Positions 8,957-18,854 of a stretch of 36,680 nucleotides of DNA are shown piece by piece (position 1 is the stretch's first letter; every line of letters begins with the position of its first letter). This DNA is from Rhizophagus sp. LPA8_4_AMF. Its lineage: Eukaryota; Glomeromycota; Glomeromycetes; Glomerales; Glomeraceae. Under the pieces are notes generated by a model. It was given only the letters and a program-made list of their open reading frames with translations, was not told the origin of the DNA and did no database searches. The translations under genes were made by a program, and so were the position numbers. The DNA lies in NCBI GenBank assembly GCA_021464525.1, contig JADRCO010000345.1, positions 1 through 36,680 on the forward strand, written 5' to 3'.

Positions 8957-10588
8957 ATGGCGAGTAGCTTTTATTTAAGTTTTTTCTTTGCTTTTACAAA
9001 AGTTATTTTTCTATCTCTATCAATATTTTTTTCCCTTTTCTAAAATCTTTTATTTCATTTTTATAGAGTTTACAATTTATATCCTTTGTTGAAAAACCAA
9101 AAGGTAAATTAAATAGAAAATATTATATTTTTATTCCCTAATTCACAAGTATTTCCTTTTAATTTATATTAATGTAGCACATAAATCACAAATATGGTCG
9201 GTTCGTTGGTCACCAAGCGGTAATGTGGTCGCTTCCGGAGGTTTGGATAACGAGATTAAAATCTGGTTTGCATCTTTTTATTGTCGCAAAAAAAATGGAT
9301 GTATGTGTATATGTATATATATGACTCTAAAGAATATTTGAATCAGGGAAGCGCAATCTGGAGAACATTATCGTACTCTCGAGGGTCATATATTAGCTGT
9401 TACCGGTTTAGATATAAATCCAACAGGTAAAGGTAAGTAAAACAGAGATTATTAATATTGTTACTTAGGTTTTATCTTTTTCTATCATTAATTTATTTCT
9501 AATCTTTTTTACATATAGTCCTCATATCAATTTCGTTCGATAATACTATTAAAAGATGGGACATATTAGAAGGCAACCTGATAAATGACATAGAGACCAA
9601 GCCAGGTAATAACTTACATAAAAATTTATTTATTTGCAAAAAAACTAACAGTTTTTTACATTATAGGAGAAGTTTGTTGTGGTCAATATAATAAAGATGG
9701 AAATTACTTTGCTACTGCTTCACAACATGGAACTATTGATCTCAGAAAAGATTCTAATCTAGAAGAAATCGTTGCAACTTATACATCCGAGGGAAAATAT
9801 GGACTATGTTGCCGCTTTGTATCCTTATTTATTTTATTTAAAAATAGAAAATTTACAGAATAAATTATTCTTAATGAAAAATTTTTATGACGGGGTTAAA
9901 AGAGTCCTGATAATAAGATTTTGGCACTTGGTACTGATAACGATAAAATTTATTTGTTTGACGTGGAAAGTGCAAAAGTTCTTCATAAATTGACTGGACA
10001 TTCGGGAAATCCTATACGTTGTTTGGATTTTACTCCAGATGGAAAACATTTAATTTCTGGTTCTGATGACGAGACCATCAACATTTATGATGTGTAAATA
10101 TCATAATTTCGCTTAATGTAGTATATTATATTTATTTGTTTGGTATATTATTTAAGATTTGGATAAATTTTATAGAAAACATGGTAATCAAATATCAAAA
10201 TGTACTGGACATGAAGGATACGTTATGTGTGTTGCGGCTGCTAGTGATAATAAACATTTCGTAAGCGGGTAAGTGTAAAAATAGTTTTTTTACACGAACT
10301 GGTTAATAAAAAATTTTATTTATTATATTAGGTCAACTGATTGTAAAATTAAATTATGGCAACTTCCTGAAAAGAATGAGAAAACACAAGTTGTAGATAC
10401 CATTGAAGAACATAAAGAAACGGTAACTAGACTCTTTCATTTTAAATGTGTAAAACTATGTAAATAAATACTAAAGTTTATTTTTTTTTGAATATAAGGT
10501 TTCTTGCATATCTTGGAGTCCCGATGGTGATAAATTTGTAGTCGGTACTGATAATTTATTATTGAAATGGTATTGCGTTGCTAAATAA
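8957..10588 (+). CDS. SKI8/WDR61-like WD40-repeat protein
   Basis: A seven-blade beta-propeller scaffold. Family members serve in the Ski complex (with the cytoplasmic exosome) and in the PAF1 transcription complex. Exons from the third onward are firm: 9178-9265, 9347-9432, 9519-9605, 9667-9818, 9903-10093, 10176-10268, 10332-10422, 10499-10588. They encode IWSVRWSPSGNVVASGG, HYRTLEGHILAVTGLDINP, VLHKLTGHSGNPIRCLDF, GSDDETINIYDV and VSCISWSPDGDKFVVGTDN. The start is less sure. Best fit is ATG at 8957 (exon 8957-8963), a 12-nt exon 9067-9078, then a U12-type intron starting ATATCCTTTG, giving MAKFTISHKSQIWSV and 298 residues. Reading 9067-9103 as coding instead keeps frame but leaves no start codon. 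The intron after 9818 starts GTATCCTTAT, also U12-like. Convergent with NASP. Confidence 0.88.
9079..9177 (+). other. Probable U12-type intron in SKI8 (AT-AG)
   Basis: The 5' end ATATCCTTTG matches the U12 donor consensus. TTCCTTTTAA at 9153-9162 is a loose branch-site match 15 nt before the AG at 9176-9177. An AC end two bases further on keeps the same phase and is also possible. Removing the intron is the only arrangement I found that links the ATG at 8957 to the WD40 frame, but it requires a 12-nt exon. Confidence 0.45.
9819..9902 (+). other. Probable U12-type GT-AG intron in SKI8
   Basis: The donor GTATCCTTAT matches the U12 consensus RTATCCTTT except at the last position and is unlike the other donors of the gene. 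TTCTTAAT at 9868-9875 resembles the U12 branch site. It lies 28 nt from the acceptor, longer than usual. Splicing joins CCRF to SPDNKILALGTDN in frame within a WD repeat. Confidence 0.6.
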
Positions 10589-11006
10589 AGGCAAGTATAT
10601 TATAAATCTCTTTTTATAATAATTGATTAGGTTATATTTATACTATGTAAATTATAAAGTGTAAAAAAAAGCGATAAAACACTAATGCTACAAGACAGAT
10701 ATAATTAATATAATAAATGTTATATAATATTACTAAATAGCCCAGTACCACACCCCAAGGCACCGAGAATAATAATGATAAAATTAAAATATTTGAACCT
10801 ATGTATATTGATTGTATTATAATAACTCTATCATATTAAATTCTAATACCAATTATAAAGAAAATAATAGATAAGTGCAAATTTCATTCTTTCAATAAAA
10901 TTTTGGCGATTATTGGTAATGTAAAATATTATTATCAGAGACCATTATTCTTTACAAATAGGTACAAAATCAATGCTTTAGAGATTAAAGAGATAAGGTA
11001 ATATTA
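10589..11006. other. Convergent 3' intergenic region (SKI8 / NASP)
   Basis: 418 bp between two converging stop codons, so it should contain both 3' UTRs. AATAAA-like words occur on both strands. Nothing else is recognisable. Confidence 0.6.
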
Positions 11007-12913
11007 TCATCCTGACAATCTTACTTTCTTATTTGGACTAGATTCATCATTTCCTCCAGATCTTCCTTCACCACCTCCTTCACTAGTTGTCTCATCAATT
11101 AAATTTTCTACCTTACGCTTCTTTTCTTCTCCTTCATTCATCATTGTGTTTGTTACACTATTTTCATTTGTAGTAGTATTTGTTAAATTTTCATCAATAC
11201 TCTTTATATCTTCAACAACTTTTCTTTTGATTAAAGATGTTATATCATTTATGGGTACATTAGATGTTATTGATGAAGATCCAGCGTTTGTAGTACTACC
11301 AGATTCAGCTGAAGGGGTTAACATTTTAACATATTCAGCAAGTGCTATTTCGCTAGGTGTCGGTACTTCTTTGTCACGATTGATTTTTGCAGTATTTAAC
11401 TCTTCGATCTTTTTCGGAAGGAAATAGGTTAATAAAATTTAAAATGATGAAATTAAATAGATAAATAAAGAAGTAATACCTTGGCTTCCATTTCTATAAG
11501 AAATTGATCAATTTCATTCAATTTTTTCTCAATATCTTCTGTGTTATCATCGCTTTTAGCCACTTGCTTCCCTTTACCATAAGTTTCTTGAACTGATGCT
11601 AATTTTTCCAATAAATTCTTTTTACATTTGTTTAAAACTTCCATAGCTCGTTCAACATGTTCGATAGCTTGATCAATTTGGCTTTTATCGGTGCTTGCAG
11701 ATAAAGCTAAAGCCAATCTCCAATGAGTATTTTAAAAGGTCAAGGATTTAATCACATTTTTTGTGTTAAAGTAAAACTAATAAATCTTGAGGTAAAAGGA
11801 TATGCTTCTGTTAATTCCATATTATCATCTGATAATCTTTCTGATTTTACTTTTACTGCTTCACTATAGTCAACTACTGCTTGATCAAAGTTTTCTAAGT
11901 TAATTTTATAAATTAATTTTTTTTAAAAAAAAAATTTATTATTCAATTAATTAAAAATATTTTTTTTTTAATAAAAAAATTTATTTAGTTACTATCCATA
12001 ACATTTTTTACCTTGTTCAAGGGAAATATCTCCCAATTTCATGTATACTTCTCCAAGGCTCGCTTTTGATCTTTCAGTACCAACATCCAAATAGATATCT
12101 CGAGCAATAATCAAAACATCACTTGCCACATTTAAATCACTATCTTGATCTGTTTGTGATTCATTTGTTGTTTCGGCATGACTTTCACTATCATTATTGT
12201 TAATTTCTTTCTCTAAACCCTCTTCAGTTAGCTCTTCTACCATTTCATCTTCAAAACTAGGCTCTCCTTCGAAATAAATATGAGAATTATTATGCTGAAG
12301 CTCATCTATACAATAAGTGACAAATAAAAAAGAATTTTTTAAAAAAAATATGTTACAATAAAAGGGCGATACGAAAAGATTATCTTTAACCTTCTTGAAT
12401 TTCTAGTGCAATTCGTTTTTCTAATGAATTGTCCCCGAGTACAGAGGTTTGAAATATTGAATTTTCAATTAGCGCTTTTCCGTAATTGAAAAGAGCATCG
12501 GCAAATTCTTCCGAATGACCATAGTGCAGTTCACTTGAGGAAAGAGAAAATTTTTTTTAAGTATCGACAATTAATATAAAAATAATTCCTTGTTAAAATG
12601 ACTTTATCTTTTATTTTATTAGTTGTTACATTATTATTTCTTCAGATTACGCGTCAAAAGTCATAAAATCATCAGATACATACGCAAGTTGAGAAGCTTC
12701 TTCGTATTTAAGCACTGCCGTTTCGTAATCCTTCAATTTAAAAGCTTTAGTTCCTTCTTCAGTTAAAAGTCTAATTGTATCTGGAAGTGAAAGATTCTCT
12801 TCTGGTAATAAAGCACTCTGAGGTAAAAGTTCATAGTGGATCTGTGGGGTAATGTTTGCCGATGACGACATATTTGTATTTTCTTCAGTGGGAGCGTTAG
12901 AAGAGCTACTCAT
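11007..12913 (-). CDS. NASP/Hif1-type histone chaperone (SHNi-TPR protein)
   Basis: Binds histone H3 (and linker H1 in animals) and passes H3-H4 to assembly factors in the nucleus. Six exons join to 479 residues: 12913-12651, 12533-12391, 12305-12012, 11894-11804, 11726-11480, 11408-11007. A first TPR covers residues ~50-90 (EGTKAFKLKDYETAVLKYEE) and the next ~90-130 (ELHYGHSEEFADALFNYGKA). An acidic insert full of D/E/S/T follows. Then comes the SHNi-TPR core (GEVYMKLGDISLEQG, NFDQAVVDYSEAVKVKSERL, LTEAHWRLALALSAS). A coiled segment at ~300-345 leads to a low-complexity tail with basic nuclear-localisation motifs KKRKV and NKKVR. The fourth intron is an AT-AC U12-type intron; only that reading restores the conserved HWRLALAL. 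The first exon starts at the first ATG, followed by a Ser-rich leader. Confidence 0.9.
11727..11803 (-). other. U12-type AT-AC intron in NASP
   Basis: On the coding strand this 77-bp intron begins ATATCCTTTT, an exact U12 donor, and ends AATAC. The branch-site match ATCCTTGACC (11738-11747) places its adenosine 13 nt from the 3' end, the spacing typical of the minor class. Splicing as AT-AC joins GAAGC to TCATTGG, giving LTEAHWRLALAL, the conserved SHNi-TPR residues. No GT-AG alternative of normal length keeps the frame; the only one found would be a 38-nt intron that inserts non-family residues. Confidence 0.88.
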
Positions 12914-13082
12914 TTTGGAAAAACTTTGTTATCAAAAAAACTAAAAAAGAAAAAGGAAAAATAAAGACTCGTTAAAAAGCAAGATTCGAAAAGATTATAT
13001 GAATTTTTTTGTTTCGTGAAATAAAATAATTTTCGTGATATAACACAATTTTCTTATTCGAAAAAAAAATGAATCCGTCTTG

Positions 13083-13179
13083 TACCCGACGCGGGACTCG
13101 AACCCGCAATCCCCAGATACCCAACTGAATTTTACATTCATTAGAAGTCTGGTGCGTTATCCGATTACGCCAGCCGGGC
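13083..13179 (-). tRNA. tRNA-Arg (anticodon UCU) with intron
   Basis: On the minus strand the acceptor stem GCCCGGC pairs with GTCGGGT (with G-U pairs), followed by discriminator A. The anticodon stem is CCAGA/TCTGG. The T arm is GCGGGTTCGAGTCCCGC. The loop begins CTTCTAA, placing TCT at positions 34-36, so it reads AGA. An intron of about 23-24 nt (ATGAATG...GTTGGG) follows position 37, the canonical tRNA intron position. It lies 169 bp upstream of the NASP start on the same strand and is head-to-head with NOP58. Confidence 0.93.
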
Positions 13180-13411
13180 CATTCTTTATCTTAATTTTCA
13201 AATCATTTTATTACAATATTATTGTTTATTTTTATGTGATGATAAAGAAGACGATCAAATCTGTATAATCTCATCAAGATATGATCTAGTGATGATTGAA
13301 AAATTTATATTTTTTTTTTGTCGTGAATACTATTTATTACTGTACTATTATTCTGTTCAGTTTCATATTCTGCATATTATTGCCCAATTTTTTCTAGAGG
13401 CTATAATACTA

Positions 13412-15995
13412 ATGCTCGTTCTTTTCGAAACAGCAGCCGGCTACGCGCTGTTTGAAGTGTTAAAAGAAGGTAAACTAAAAGAACCAGATGAACTATGGAA
13501 AGAATTTGAAACACCGGAGGCGGCCAAGAAAACGTACGTATTTTTCAAAGTTTAAAGTTGTGGATTTCGTGACCTGTAGTATATTCCCTATAATTAATTA
13601 ATTCATATTATTAAGCGTAAAACTTGTTGATTTCCAAAAGTTCGAAAACATGAGTGAAGCAGTTGCCTCAGTTAGTGATCTCTTAGAGGGTAAACTTTCA
13701 AAAGATTTGAAAAAATTTTTGAAAGAATCTTTTGAAAAAATAGAGATATCAAGCGAAAAACTTGCTGTTATGGAACCAAAAATTGGTAATATTTTAAATC
13801 AAATTTCTAATTGATGAAATTTATCGATTAACTAATTTTATAGTAATTACTTACGCGTCAAAATAATCTTATTTTTTTCATATTTGTAATAAAATAATCT
13901 ATAGGTGCCGCTATTAGCAAAAAATTTGGTATTCAGGTCGTATCTAACGACACTGTCACTGAACTATATCGAGGAATTAAACAACAACTTGATGCATTAA
14001 TTACCGGCATAAAATCTGATGATATAAATCAGATGTCTTTGGGTCTTTCTCATTCCTTGTCTCGCCATAAATTGAAATTTTCACCAGACAAAGTTGATAA
14101 TATGATCATTCAAGCAATTGGTTTGTTAGATGATTTGGACAAAGAATTAAATACTTACGCGATGAGAGTTAAAGAATGGTATGGTTGGCATTTTCCAGAA
14201 ATGTCAAAAATTGTGGTTGATAATTTGGCATATGCAAAAGTAATTAAAACTATGGGTACGTAGATTCTACATTGAAATGTGCTTGTGATCATTAATTATT
14301 CTGATACATGTATATTGGTAATAGGATTCAGAACTAATGCACAGGCAACAGATCTTTCAAAAATACTTCCAGAAGATTTAGAAAAGGAATTGAAAGAAGC
14401 GGCCGAAATATCCATGGGATCCGAAATTTCGAGAGAAGATATTGATAATATTGTAATGGGATGCGAACAAGTAATCAACTTAACTGAATACCGTGCAGAA
14501 CTTTACGAATATCTTAAAAATCGGATGCTGGCGATTGCACCAAATTTGACAACTATAGTAGGCGAATTGGTTGGTGCCAGATTGATTGCACATTCAGGAA
14601 GTCTGATTAATCTTGCCAAACATCCAGCTAGTACTGTACAAATTTTAGGTGCAGAAAAGGCTCTTTTCAGAGCTTTAAAAACAAAAAATAATACGCCTAA
14701 ATATGGCTTAATTTACCATGCTAGTTTGGTTGGTCAAGCAGCTCCTAAAAATAAAGGCAAGGTATATAATGAATAAACATTAAATTTATTCAATATAATA
14801 AATTAATTTTTGATCATTTTATTATTACAATTTTTTACGTAATAGGTAGCTAGGCTGGTCGCCACAAAATCTTCACTCGCAACTCGTTTTGATGCTTTAT
14901 CAGAAGAAAAGGATGTACAAGCAGAATTGGGTCATTCAAATCGTAAACTGATTGAAAAAAGAATACGAATCTTAGAAGGACGTAATGGCGATTCTGGAAC
15001 AAAAACAGAAAAAGATAAAGGGAAAAAACAAAAGAAGACTGACCTCAAACTTGTTTCGTAAGTTTTTTACGTAGTATTGTGATTTCCTATCATAATGATG
15101 ATAATATAAGAAATCTAAAAATAATTTTTTTCTTTGATTTCGGAAATAATATAGAACTGCACCTACGTATAATCCATCCGCTGACGTAGCTGGTTCTAGT
15201 AAATCAGCTGAATATGGTGTAGCAGGTTCTAGTAAATCAGCCGAAGCCAGTACCGTTGGCATAAAACGTAAAGCTGAAGATTTATCTGCTGAGGAAAGTG
15301 AGGATGCGACTAGCGAAGAAGAGTCTGAAGAAGACAATAAATCAAGTGATAATGAATCAAGTGATGAATCAAATGATGACAAATCAAGCGATGATAAATC
15401 AAAGGATAAAAGCAAGAAAAAGAAAGCAAAGAAACAAAAACTGGAGGCTGAGCAAAAAAAGGAACAACCACCTAAAAAAATAAAAGCTAAGGAAGGTAAG
15501 GATAAGGACAAAAAAGAAAAGAAGAAGAAGAAAGCATCTGATCATACAGTAGCTACATCAACAAATGTTATTGAGCCGAAAGAAAAAGTTTCAAAAAAAC
15601 GCAAGAAAACTGAGGAGGAAGAGGAAAAAGAAACATCAAAATCTGGAAAGAAAGCTAAGAAAGCCAAGAAATCAAAGGAATCTTCTGAAGAGAAAAAAGA
15701 AAAAGCCGAGACAGTAAAACCAAAAGAAGAAAAGGATGTAAAGAAAAAATTGGATAAAGGCAAGCAGAAAGAGAAGGAGAAAGAGAAGGAGAAAGAGAAG
15801 GAAAAAGAGAAGGAAAAAGAATCAGTTAAAGAAGTTGAAAAGACCGAAAAACCAAAGACAAAGGTAAAATATTATTTTAGATTTTATGTGCAATAAATTG
15901 TTAAAAAAAAAATAAATGTATATCTAAAATTTTTTTATTTACTTTGGTAGAAAAAGGATAAGAAAGATAAAAAGGACAAGAAGAAAGCCTACTAA
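13412..15995 (+). CDS. NOP58: NOP58, box C/D snoRNP core protein
   Basis: Core protein of box C/D snoRNPs, which guide 2'-O-methylation and pre-rRNA processing in the nucleolus. Seven exons join to 681 residues: 13412-13533, 13616-13785, 13905-14255, 14325-14761, 14846-15057, 15155-15863, 15951-15995. The NOP5 N-terminal domain starts [22 protein letters not shown]-type helices follow ([20 protein letters not shown]). The Nop RNP-binding domain contains the family signature at ~300-385 ([20 protein letters not shown], then [20 protein letters not shown]). The tail is Lys/Glu/Asp/Ser-rich ([10 protein letters not shown], ending [11 protein letters not shown]), like the yeast KKE/D tail but longer; yeast and human NOP58 are roughly 510-530 residues. 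ATG at 13412 is chosen because the family begins MLVLFET; an in-frame upstream extension exists but matches nothing. Tail bounds are sure because the last intron keeps frame. Confidence 0.96.
15186..15251 (+). repeat. 33-bp in-frame tandem duplication in NOP58 tail
   Basis: GTAGCTGGTTCTAGTAAATC at 15186 recurs at 15219 with few changes, duplicating 11 codons ([11 protein letters not shown] / [11 protein letters not shown]) just after a splice acceptor and before the acidic/basic tail. It is a recent-looking local expansion. Confidence 0.85.
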
Positions 15996-16781
15996 AGAAA
16001 TGGCTAATACTATTCAATAATTGTTATTTTATTTTTTTTTGAAATAATTATTTATTAGTACTTGTGGTTTAGTACTTTAAAAACATTATTTTAGTTTTAA
16101 TTCCAGGAAAAAGTCTTATAAGAAAATAAAAAAAAAACTTAAAAATTTTAAAATAAAGAGAATCTAGAGCAAAATTGTTCCTTATTATTTTAGGACAAAA
16201 TTAGTTGATTACTATATGATTTTTGAATTTTTTTGATGTAAATTCCTTCAATAATAATGTCTTATATATTTTCAAATCAATGATTCATGAAAATTTCTGA
16301 TAATTTTGCTATGTTGATGATATACTAATATGGTAATAACTTAGGAATTTAATAAATTATTTATTCTAAATATATTAGGAATCTTAACGTCTGAAACAAT
16401 CTTGAAATACTGTATTATTCTAGAAATACAGTATTGCAATTTTACATAGTTTAGTTATACATTAGTGCATTGTTTTTTATTTGAAGAGAACAGATTGGAA
16501 TCTTTTCTTTATGCTTCCTAGTTACCTTGTCTTCATATGGAGTAAATAATATTTGTATTAGATAGAGTTACAGCGCAAAATTGACAATGTCTAAATAATC
16601 AATAAATGATTTATACTAATAATCAAAATAGTTTTCAAATGTTCAAAAATCAATCATTTATTCCATAAAATTATTTACATTATATAAAATGTACTAATAC
16701 TTTTACTCTATTTAAGAATCACTGAAATTGATAAATTAGTGTATATATAATAAAATAGTCTACAACATTATTTTATAATAA
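15996..16781. other. Convergent 3' intergenic region (NOP58 / SHMT)
   Basis: 786 bp between converging stop codons, very AT-rich with several AATAAA-like words on both strands. No open frame, RNA gene or repeat array was seen. Confidence 0.6.
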
Positions 16782-18577
16782 TTATTCGGACGAAGTTAAA
16801 TTAGTCAAATTGCTTGGATCGAATCCTATAAAACTGATATTAGTAATGCTGATTTAATATATTTAATAAATTCAAAATAAATAAGTAGTACCTGGCATTG
16901 GGAAAGATGTAGCAAAAGTTTCAACTTCCTTTTTAAGATTAGCTATGTCATCATTATCTTGACATGCCATTACAAAGTCTTTCATCATTTTGCTGCCTGC
17001 TTTTTCCTTTTTTTTTTTTTTTAAAAAAAAAAAGGGAGAACCATAAATGTATCTATGCTCATTAAACATTCAAAGTAGAGGAAGAGAGTTGAACTTACTT
17101 GAACTGAAAGGGCAATTTGAACAGCACGATGCAAATACTCTGCAACTTTAACAAAATCCTGCTCCCTGAAACTTCTTGATGTCAATGCAGAAGTACCAAT
17201 ACGTACACCACCTGGTGCCAACATGTTAACATCGCCATGAATAGAATTTTTGTTCACAGTAATGCTGAAATAATAATTACAAGTTAAAATTTTTTTTTTT
17301 TTAAAAAAAAAAATTATTATATATTTCAATATACGTACTTAACCATATCGCAAATTTTTTCTACCTTACTGCCAGTAAGTTTAAGTGGTCTCAGGTCCCA
17401 GAGAATCAAATGATTGTCCGTACCACCAGTAACTAATTTATACTCATATTTGATAAGAGCTTCACCTAAAGCTTTAGCATTGGCACGTACCTGTTTAGCA
17501 TATTGTTTAAATTCCGGAGTAGCTGCATGCTTAAGCGCAACTGCTACTGCAGCAATAGTATTGTTATGAGGTCCTCCTTGACATGAAGGAAACACGGCAT
17601 TATTTACGCGATTTTCTAAATCGTTCTTTTTTCGGAAAAAGATCAATCCAGCACGCGGACCCCTCAAAGTTTTATGAGTGGTAGTTGTAACTACATCACA
17701 TAGTTCAAAGGGATTATTGGCTTCTTGACCAGCAACTAAGCCACCGATATGAGCAATATCAGCCATTAAATACGCGCCATGTATATCGGCGATCTTCCTA
17801 AGCTTAGCGTATTCCCAGTCACGTGCGTACGCACTAGCTCCACATATAATTAATTTTGGACGAAAGAGACTAGCATTTTCTTCAAGACGATCATAATCAA
17901 TAAGTCCAGTTCCTGGATTGACTTGATATGGCATGGATTCAAAATATATAGAAGAAGAAGAAATCTTTCTCTTGGAAGTTTGCCAACCATGAGTTAAGTG
18001 TCCGCCCGAGGGCAAATCTAATCCCATCAAACGATCGTGAGGCTGAATCAAAGCCGTCAATGCCGAAAAATTGGCAGTACTTCCAGAGTAAGGTTGAACA
18101 TTAACACCCCATTCCTCGGGATTTAAACGAAAAGCTTGCAAAGCTCGTTTACGACAAACATTTTCGACTTGATCAATGTATTCATTGCCACCATAATAAC
18201 GAGCTCCAGGAAGACCTTCAGAATACTTATTTGTCAACGGAGACCCATTAGCTTCCATAACCGCCAAGGATGTAAAGTTCTGCGATAATTAGATTTGATA
18301 GATTATTTCATATTATTAATTTTCCTTATTATAAACATAAAAAAAATTCATTAGTTTATACCTCCGAAGCAATTAGCTCTAAGCCAGAAAATTGTCTATA
18401 TTTCTCTTTTTGAATTAAATCATAAATTTCTTTGTCGTCATCTTGCAAGGGAGTATTAAGGACATTATTCTAAAGTATGAAATAGCAGAGTTTAGTATGT
18501 AAATTTACAATAAATCAAACTTTTAATAATATAATATAATATCACACCCAAGTATCAACTTCACGAGCAGAAGTCAT
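16782..18577 (-). CDS. Serine hydroxymethyltransferase, cytosolic type
   Basis: PLP enzyme that converts serine and tetrahydrofolate to glycine and 5,10-methylene-THF. Six exons join to 467 residues: 18577-18548, 18469-18362, 18279-17339, 17264-17099, 17006-16892, 16825-16782. N-terminal [20 protein letters not shown] and [15 protein letters not shown] are substrate/THF-site motifs. [16 protein letters not shown] binds the cofactor. [16 protein letters not shown] carries the Schiff-base Lys, about residue 249. The C terminus is [18 protein letters not shown]. Length equals the yeast cytosolic form, and the short N terminus ([12 protein letters not shown]) has no targeting peptide, so I infer a cytosolic enzyme. 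Two consecutive introns contain T(n)A(n) runs. Divergent from eEF1B gamma with 277 bp between start codons. Confidence 0.96.
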
Positions 18578-18854
18578 TTTAGTATAAAATTAATATTATT
18601 TTAATATGTTAAATTATGTAAAAAAAAATTTACAGAAAAAAAAACTTTTTTCTTGAAAAAAAAGATTTTTTTTTTTTTCACAGATCTAAATACGTGTCCC
18701 GAACGCGCAGATCCAACCCAATAAAAAGCCATAATTCGCAAATATATGATTGGACGCCTCTGGTTTTTTTTTACGTAGGGAAATTTGATCTAATTTTTCG
18801 GTTAAAAAATTTTTTTTTCTTGATCTTTTGATATTTGTAATATAATTCGGAGAA
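18578..18854. promoter_or_regulatory. Shared divergent promoter region (SHMT / eEF1B gamma)
   Basis: 277 bp between divergent start codons. A central less AT-rich patch at about 18680-18760 holds ACGTGTCCCGAACGCGC and an ATTGG (inverted CCAAT) near 18750. It is flanked by T/A homopolymer runs, a common nucleosome-excluding arrangement at highly expressed genes. Regulatory roles are inferred. Confidence 0.5.

Noticed and set aside
9772-9993. 73-codon open frame inside SKI8
   Set aside because: It is in a different frame from the WD40 exons and crosses an intron; the WD40 reading explains the region.
11146-11427. Plus-strand hydrophobic open frame opposite the NASP tail
   Set aside because: It is the complement of the low-complexity Thr/Asn/Glu-rich NASP C terminus and has no family features.
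11689-11800. A GT-AG alternative (38-nt intron) for the fourth NASP intron
   Set aside because: The intron would be shorter than any other in the window and would add residues unlike the family in the middle of a conserved helix; the AT-AC reading restores conservation exactly.
13786-13904. TGATGAA in a NOP58 intron as the C box of an intronic snoRNA
   Set aside because: No CTGA D box at a suitable distance and no terminal stem was found.
14972-15763. Minus-strand Ser/Phe-rich frames opposite NOP58
   Set aside because: They mirror the Lys/Glu/Asp-rich tail of NOP58; the composition is purely antisense.
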